DNA from: JBOGED01 sp050743625
GTDB taxonomy: Bacteria > Actinomycetota > Nitriliruptoria > Euzebyales > Egibacteraceae
Direction of reading: 5' to 3'
NCBI GenBank assembly: GCA_050743625.1
Contig: JBOGED010000504.1
Span: forward strand, 1-18,596
Length of the DNA: 18,596 nucleotides
Below the pieces are notes generated by a model, which did not search any database, was not told the DNA's origin, and saw only the letters and a list, made by a program, of their open reading frames with translations. The position numbers were made by a program, and so were the translations under genes. Shown one piece after another: positions 15,002 to 18,596 of this stretch; positions within the stretch are counted from its first letter, which is position 1; every line of letters starts with the position of its first letter.

Positions 15002-15901
15002 CTACGGCGCCGGCCACAGCCACGCGGCGCCGCGTACGCCGCTGGAGTCCCCATGTACGGCGCGGCGGATCGGGGTGGCGGCCTCGCCTCCGAACACCCA
15101 CGCGGCGAGGAGCGGGGGGACGGTCCGGTAGAGGCGCTCGACGTTGGCCATGCCGCCGCCCAGCACGATCACGTCGGGGTCAAGCAGGTTGATGGCGTGG
15201 GCCAGGCCGCGGGCCAGCCGGTCCTCGTAGCGTTGCAGGGTCGCCTCGGCGTGGTGGTCGCCGGCGGCGGCCTGGGCCACGACCTGCTCTGCCGGCAGGG
15301 ACCGGCCGGTCTGAAGCGCGTGATCTCGCTGCAGTCCGGGGCCGGAGATCCACGTCTCCAGGCAGCCCCGCTTCCCGCAGTAGCAATCGGGCCCTGGGTA
15401 CTCGGACGGCTCAGGCCACGGCAGCGGGTTGTGGCCCCACTCACCGCCCAGGCCGTTGTGGCCGGCGTGGACCGCACGATCGACGGCGATGCCGGCGCCG
15501 GTACCGGTGCCGAGGATCGCGGCGAACACCATGTGGGCGCCGGCCCCCGCGCCGTCTACCGCCTCGGAAAGCGCCAGGCAGTTCGCGTCGTTGGCGAAGC
15601 GCACCTGGCGCCCGAGGGTCTCCGCCAGGTCGCGGTCGAATGGCCGTCCGTTCAGCCAGACCGAGTTGGCGTTCTTCACCAGCCCGGTCACCGGTGACAA
15701 GGTGCCGGGCATTCCCACGCCGACCGTGCCGGTGCCACCCACCTCCTTCTCGATCCAGCCGACCAGCGCGGCGATCGCTTGGAGGCAGCCCTCATAGTCA
15801 CCACGTGGGGTCGGGAGCCGGCGGCGAGCCAGCTCCCGACCGTCCTCACCCAGGCCGATACCCTCGATCTTCGTGCCGCCCAGGTCGATGCCGATCCGCA
15901 T
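15002..15901 (-). CDS. ROK-family sugar kinase (fructokinase/Mak-like)
   Basis: This 299-residue protein has the phosphate-binding DLGGTK (6-11), the catalytic FANDANCLAL with Asp105, the sugar-binding EWGH (154-157) and the zinc site CYCGKRGCLE with Cys173, Cys175 and Cys180. ROK enzymes phosphorylate hexoses at the 6-hydroxyl with ATP. The CYCGKRGCLETWISGPGL stretch followed by QRDH resembles E. coli Mak (fructokinase) more than NagK or glucokinase, but substrate cannot be fixed from sequence. Length and start (ATG) are normal. It is monocistronic and appears unrelated to the lasso cluster. Confidence 0.92.
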   Translation of the reverse strand: MRIGIDLGGTKIEGIGLGEDGRELARRRLPTPRGDYEGCLQAIAALVGWIEKEVGGTGTVGVGMPGTLSPVTGLVKNANSVWLNGRPFDRDLAETLGRQVRFANDANCLALSEAVDGAGAGAHMVFAAILGTGTGAGIAVDRAVHAGHNGLGGEWGHNPLPWPEPSEYPGPDCYCGKRGCLETWISGPGLQRDHALQTGRSLPAEQVVAQAAAGDHHAEATLQRYEDRLARGLAHAINLLDPDVIVLGGGMANVERLYRTVPPLLAAWVFGGEAATPIRRAVHGDSSGVRGAAWLWPAP

Positions 15902-16022
15902 ACGCCCTCACGAGCTCCAGATCCGGGCGGCGGACCGCCGCATGGTGTTCCAGTTAGGCGGTATAGCGAACTCACTGGCACACGGGAAGTGACGCCCCCT
16001 AAGAATTCTTGCGAGCTTCGAT

Positions 16023-16028
16023 TAGTCT
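16023..16028 (+). promoter_or_regulatory. Candidate -10 element (TAGTCT) for leaderless hicB
   Basis: TAGTCT ends 6 nt before the hicB ATG. The GGAG at 16029-16032 is only 2 nt from the start codon and too close to serve as a ribosome site, so a leaderless transcript is the better reading. The region 15902-16022 otherwise shows no clear motif. Confidence 0.35.
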
Positions 16029-16034
16029 GGAGCT

Positions 16035-16259
16035 ATGCGATTGACTGCTGCGATCCATCAAGAGGACACGGGGTACGTGGCTCGCTGCCTGGAAACAGGT
16101 GTGGCGAGTCAAGGTGAGACGTTTGAGGAGGCTCGTCAGAACCTCATCGAGGCGGTGGAACTCCATTACCGAGGGGAAGACCTCAGTGATATCGAGCCCT
16201 CACCGGCGCTAGTCCCGATTGAGGTGAATTTGCCGGTGCCAGAGCGCCTAGCCGGGTGA
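16035..16259 (+). CDS. hicB: HicB-family antitoxin
   Basis: This 74-residue protein has the HicB-type partial RNase H-like fold: LTAAIHQEDTGYVARCLETG (3-22), then VASQGETFEEARQNLIEAVE (23-42). The sequence is the short HicB form without an obvious DNA-binding C-terminal domain. Such proteins bind and silence the HicA mRNA interferase. The stop overlaps the original GTG start of the hicA reading frame (GTGA at 16256-16259), so the pair was built as a coupled operon with antitoxin first. The partner toxin gene is interrupted. Confidence 0.85.
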   Translation: MRLTAAIHQEDTGYVARCLETGVASQGETFEEARQNLIEAVELHYRGEDLSDIEPSPALVPIEVNLPVPERLAG

Positions 16260-16486
16260 GTCCTCGCCTGCCGGTGCTCTCGTGAGCGGAACTGATGAAG
16301 GTGCTTCAGCGCGCGGGATTCGAACAGCGCCGCCAAGAGGGCTCCCACGTGACGCTCAGCCACGAAGACGGCCGACGAGTAACCGTACCTCTCCACAAGG
16401 AGATCAAGGTCGGAACTCTCCTCAGCATCCTTCGCCAAGCCGAGATTGGCCGCGACGAACTGGAGCGTCTGCGGAGAAATCACTGA
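16256..16486 (+). pseudogene. hicA: HicA-family toxin gene interrupted by an in-frame TGA
   Basis: Reading from GTG 16256, the frame gives SPRLPVLS, then a TGA at 16283-16285, then AELMKVLQRAGFEQRRQEGS and HVTLSHEDGRRVTVPLH to the stop at 16484-16486. HicA proteins normally have a Gly at the interrupted place (LSG-E/D pattern), so a single GGA-to-TGA change explains the stop. Translation could restart at ATG 16295, giving 63 residues that keep the catalytic His (GSHV) but lose the first strand of the dsRBD-like fold. The gene is either dead or makes a weakened toxin; a sequencing error must be excluded. Confidence 0.75.
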
Positions 16487-16776
16487 GCCATTGCCGGTGT
16501 GCGTAATTGTTCAGGACGTTGGCGGGTCTGTCTTCCTAGTCAGTCGGTTGGAACGCGATGCCGGCTTACCGCCGCAGGCGCCTGCTCGGCGAAGTCCGCG
16601 TTGCGGCTGGCCCGCCGGATCGGGAAAGGCGGTGGCGATGACGAGCGCCTCCCGGGCGCGACGATACTCGTTCAAGCAAGTGGGCTTGCAGTCAGGCCGC
16701 TCACGGCGACGGACTCGTAACCTGCGCACAACACATGGTGACCTGAAGGAAACGTCCCGTTGGTCTGCTGGGTTCC
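16487..16776. other. Intergenic stretch without recognisable gene
   Basis: These 290 bp between the HicA remnant and nirB hold short open frames on both strands, with arginine-rich translations and no recognised motif. The nirB promoter should lie near the right end. I see no tRNA, repeat array or strong hairpin. Confidence 0.5.
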
Positions 16777-18596
16777 ATGGGAGAATTCCAGGTTGCCGGT
16801 TGGCGTCGCACCGTGGTCGTCGTCGGCAACGGCATGGTGGGCCACAAGCTCCTCGAGATCTTGGTGGAGCGCGGAGCGACGGCCGAGTGGGACATCGTCA
16901 CGTTCTGTGAGGAGCCGCGGCTCGCCTACGACCGCGTGGGCTTGAGCTCGTTCTTCTCGGGCGCGAGCCCCGACGACCTATCACTTGTGGCGCCCGGCTT
17001 CTTCGGTCAACCAGGACTCCAGGTCCACGTCGGTGACGCCGTCGTGAGCATCGACCGCGACGCCGCCACAGTGACGTCGGCCAAAGGCGTGCACGTCGCG
17101 TACGACGCGCTCGTCCTGGCCACCGGCTCCTACCCCTTCGTGCCACCGGTTCCCGGCAAGGACGCCACCGGCTGCTTCGTCTACCGGACGATCGAGGATC
17201 TGGAGGCCATCAGCGCCTACGCCACGGGGTGCCGCGCCGGCGCGGTGGTCGGGGGTGGCCTGTTGGGCCTCGAGGCCGCCAACGCGCTGCGCACCTTGGG
17301 CCTCGAGACTCACGTCGTCGAGTTCGCCCCTCGCCTGATGCCGATGCAGGTGGACGAGGGCGGCGGTAGCGCGCTGCGCCGGCGCATCGAGGATCTTGGC
17401 GTCGCGGTGCACACCGCGATGGCCACGACCGAGATCCTGCGGGGCGGCGGCGGCCAGGTCACCGGGATGCGGTTCACTCAAGGGGATGACCTGCCCGTCG
17501 ACATGGTGGTGTTCTCGGCGGGCATCCGGCCTCGCGACGAGCTCGCGCGCGCGGCGGGGTTGGAGATGGGGGAGCGGGGCGCGGTCGTGGTCGACGATGC
17601 CTGCGCCACCTCCGACCCGCGGATCTTCGCGATTGGTGAATGCGCGCTGTCCGGAGGGCGGATCTGGGGGCTGGTGTCTCCGGGCTACCAGATGGCTCGG
17701 GTCGTCGCGGACCGCATCCTGGGCGACGACGCCACGTTCACGGGCGCCGACATGTCCACCAAGCTGAAGCTGATGGGCATCGACGTCGCCAGCTTTGGCG
17801 ACGCGTTCGCGAACACGCCGGGCGCTGAGGCGGTCACGTTCAGCGATCCGATCAGGAATGTGTACAAGCGCCTGGTCGTGGGCGCCCCGGTGCCATCCAA
17901 GCGCCGATCCAAGGCCCCGGTCCGGCCGGTGCTGGGCGGGATCCTGGTGGGCGACGCCTCCATGTACGACACGCTCGTGCAGATGGCGCGGGGCGACATG
18001 CCCACGCCGGAGCATCCCGAGGAGCTGATCTTCCCGGCTGCCACGACGAACGGCGCGGCGCCGCGGGTGGGGGTCGGCGCGCTGGCCGACGCGGCGACGG
18101 TGTGCTCGTGCAACAGCGTTACCAAGGGCGACATCTGCGCCGCGATCACCGAGCACGGGCTCACCGACTTCGGTGGCGTGAAAGCGTGCACGAAGGCGGG
18201 GACTGGGTGTGGGGGCTGCGTACCCTTGGCCACCGAGCTGCTGAAGTACGAGCTGCGAAAGGCCGGCGTCGAGGTGCTCAACCACCTGTGCGAGCACTTC
18301 GCGTACTCGCGCCAGGAGCTGTTCGACCTCGTCCGGCTCCACCGGCTGGCCTCGTTCTCGCAGGTCCTGTCTGATTACGGGACGGGTCGGGGCTGCGAGA
18401 TCTGCAAGCCCGCCGTCGCGTCGATGCTCGCGTCGATGTGCAACGGCTACATCCTGGACGGCGAGCAGGCCACCCTGCAGGACACCAACGACCATTTCCT
18501 TGCCAATCTGCAGCGGGACGGGACCTATTCGGTGATCCCGCGGGTGCCCGGTGGCGAGATCACCCCGGACCAGCTCATCACGATCGGCGAGGTGGC
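16777..18596 (+). CDS. nirB: NADH-dependent assimilatory nitrite reductase large subunit, 3' end beyond the window
   Basis: The frame is open from ATG 16777 to the window end (606 complete codons); an in-frame TGA at 16744-16746 and no other start codon in between fix the start. The FAD-binding motif GNGMVG is at 17-22, the NAD-binding GGGLLGLEAA follows in the middle, and then the FAD end FAIGECA. A BFD-like [2Fe-2S] domain has cysteines 443, 445, 478 and 481 (CSC, GCGGC). The last visible residues (IPRVPGGEITPDQLITIGEV) open the sulfite/nitrite-reductase ferredoxin-like half. The sirohaem/[4Fe-4S] half lies outside the window. The enzyme reduces nitrite to ammonium in the cytoplasm with NirD as small subunit. 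The ribosome site is weak: GAAGGAAA lies about 25 nt upstream, too far. Confidence 0.93.
   Translation, partial: MGEFQVAGWRRTVVVVGNGMVGHKLLEILVERGATAEWDIVTFCEEPRLAYDRVGLSSFFSGASPDDLSLVAPGFFGQPGLQVHVGDAVVSIDRDAATVTSAKGVHVAYDALVLATGSYPFVPPVPGKDATGCFVYRTIEDLEAISAYATGCRAGAVVGGGLLGLEAANALRTLGLETHVVEFAPRLMPMQVDEGGGSALRRRIEDLGVAVHTAMATTEILRGGGGQVTGMRFTQGDDLPVDMVVFSAGIRPRDELARAAGLEMGERGAVVVDDACATSDPRIFAIGECALSGGRIWGLVSPGYQMARVVADRILGDDATFTGADMSTKLKLMGIDVASFGDAFANTPGAEAVTFSDPIRNVYKRLVVGAPVPSKRRSKAPVRPVLGGILVGDASMYDTLVQMARGDMPTPEHPEELIFPAATTNGAAPRVGVGALADAATVCSCNSVTKGDICAAITEHGLTDFGGVKACTKAGTGCGGCVPLATELLKYELRKAGVEVLNHLCEHFAYSRQELFDLVRLHRLASFSQVLSDYGTGRGCEICKPAVASMLASMCNGYILDGEQATLQDTNDHFLANLQRDGTYSVIPRVPGGEITPDQLITIGEV

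Noticed and set aside
16511..16729. A 72-codon minus-strand frame upstream of nirB
   Set aside because: It is arginine-rich with no motif and no ribosome site; I could not relate it to any family.
16981..18495. A 504-codon open frame on the minus strand
   Set aside because: It is antisense to nirB, rich in Arg/His/Asp/Gly with no recognisable motif; the plus strand carries clear FAD, NAD and iron-sulfur motifs.
1..18596. CRISPR array, rRNA, tRNA, insertion sequence or phage attachment site
   Set aside because: No regularly spaced repeats, no cloverleaf with a conserved T-loop in a non-coding stretch, and no transposase or integrase was found; GATTCGAAC at about 16317 lies inside the hicA reading frame.

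Overview
The window is high-GC DNA (roughly 65-70% G+C by eye) with GTG starts, four-base stop/start overlaps, a 13E12-type DUF222/HNH relic, an actinobacterial LexA-type box and Hanks-kinase/FHA genes. Together these point to a high-GC actinomycete, probably a filamentous one; I cannot name the genus.

The centre (about 1.1-11.9 kb) is a lasso peptide biosynthetic gene cluster. A 41-codon gene at 5133-5258 encodes a precursor with a 24-residue leader (YxxP motif, Thr at -2) and the core GRPNWGFENDWSCIMFC. The core predicts a Gly1-Glu8 macrolactam ring and two cysteines (13 and 17) that both lie in the tail. This is the pattern of the class IV 'handcuff' lasso peptide LP2006, of which it looks like a natural variant with the tail-ring residues changed. 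Next come a 12-bp hairpin and a tightly packed, largely overlapping operon: asparagine-synthetase-like cyclase (C), PqqD-like leader-binding protein (B1), transglutaminase-like leader peptidase (B2), a MauE/DoxX-like membrane protein with a CxC motif, a cytochrome P450, a DrrA/DrrB-type ABC-2 exporter, and a small secreted protein. Divergently transcribed on the minus strand, and ending at a strong terminator hairpin, are two type IV half-transporters. Their degenerate motifs fit an asymmetric heterodimeric exporter. The 335-bp divergent region holds a perfect 17-bp inverted repeat.

From 11.9 to 14.0 kb on the minus strand lie an FHA-winged-helix protein and a membrane Ser/Thr kinase with an extracellular SH3-like tail. 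They are translationally coupled and run convergent with the lasso operon, overlapping its last gene by 20 bp. They are plausible regulators. A divergent gene (14182-14997) is a stand-alone copy of a domain usually seen at the C-terminus of large actinobacterial ATPase regulators.

The right part holds ordinary or decayed genes: a ROK sugar kinase, a HicB antitoxin with a HicA toxin gene interrupted by an in-frame TGA, and the 5' two-thirds or so of nirB (NADH-nitrite reductase large subunit), which runs off the window end. The left edge holds a frameshifted DUF222/HNH relic whose start codon sits inside a LexA-type SOS box.

How the cluster may work: B1 binds the leader, B2 cuts after Thr-Leu, C adenylates Glu8 and closes the ring on Gly1. 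The MauE-like protein may help oxidise Cys13/Cys17 and the P450 may add a further modification. The two exporters would share secretion and self-protection. The tailoring and regulatory roles are inference from position.
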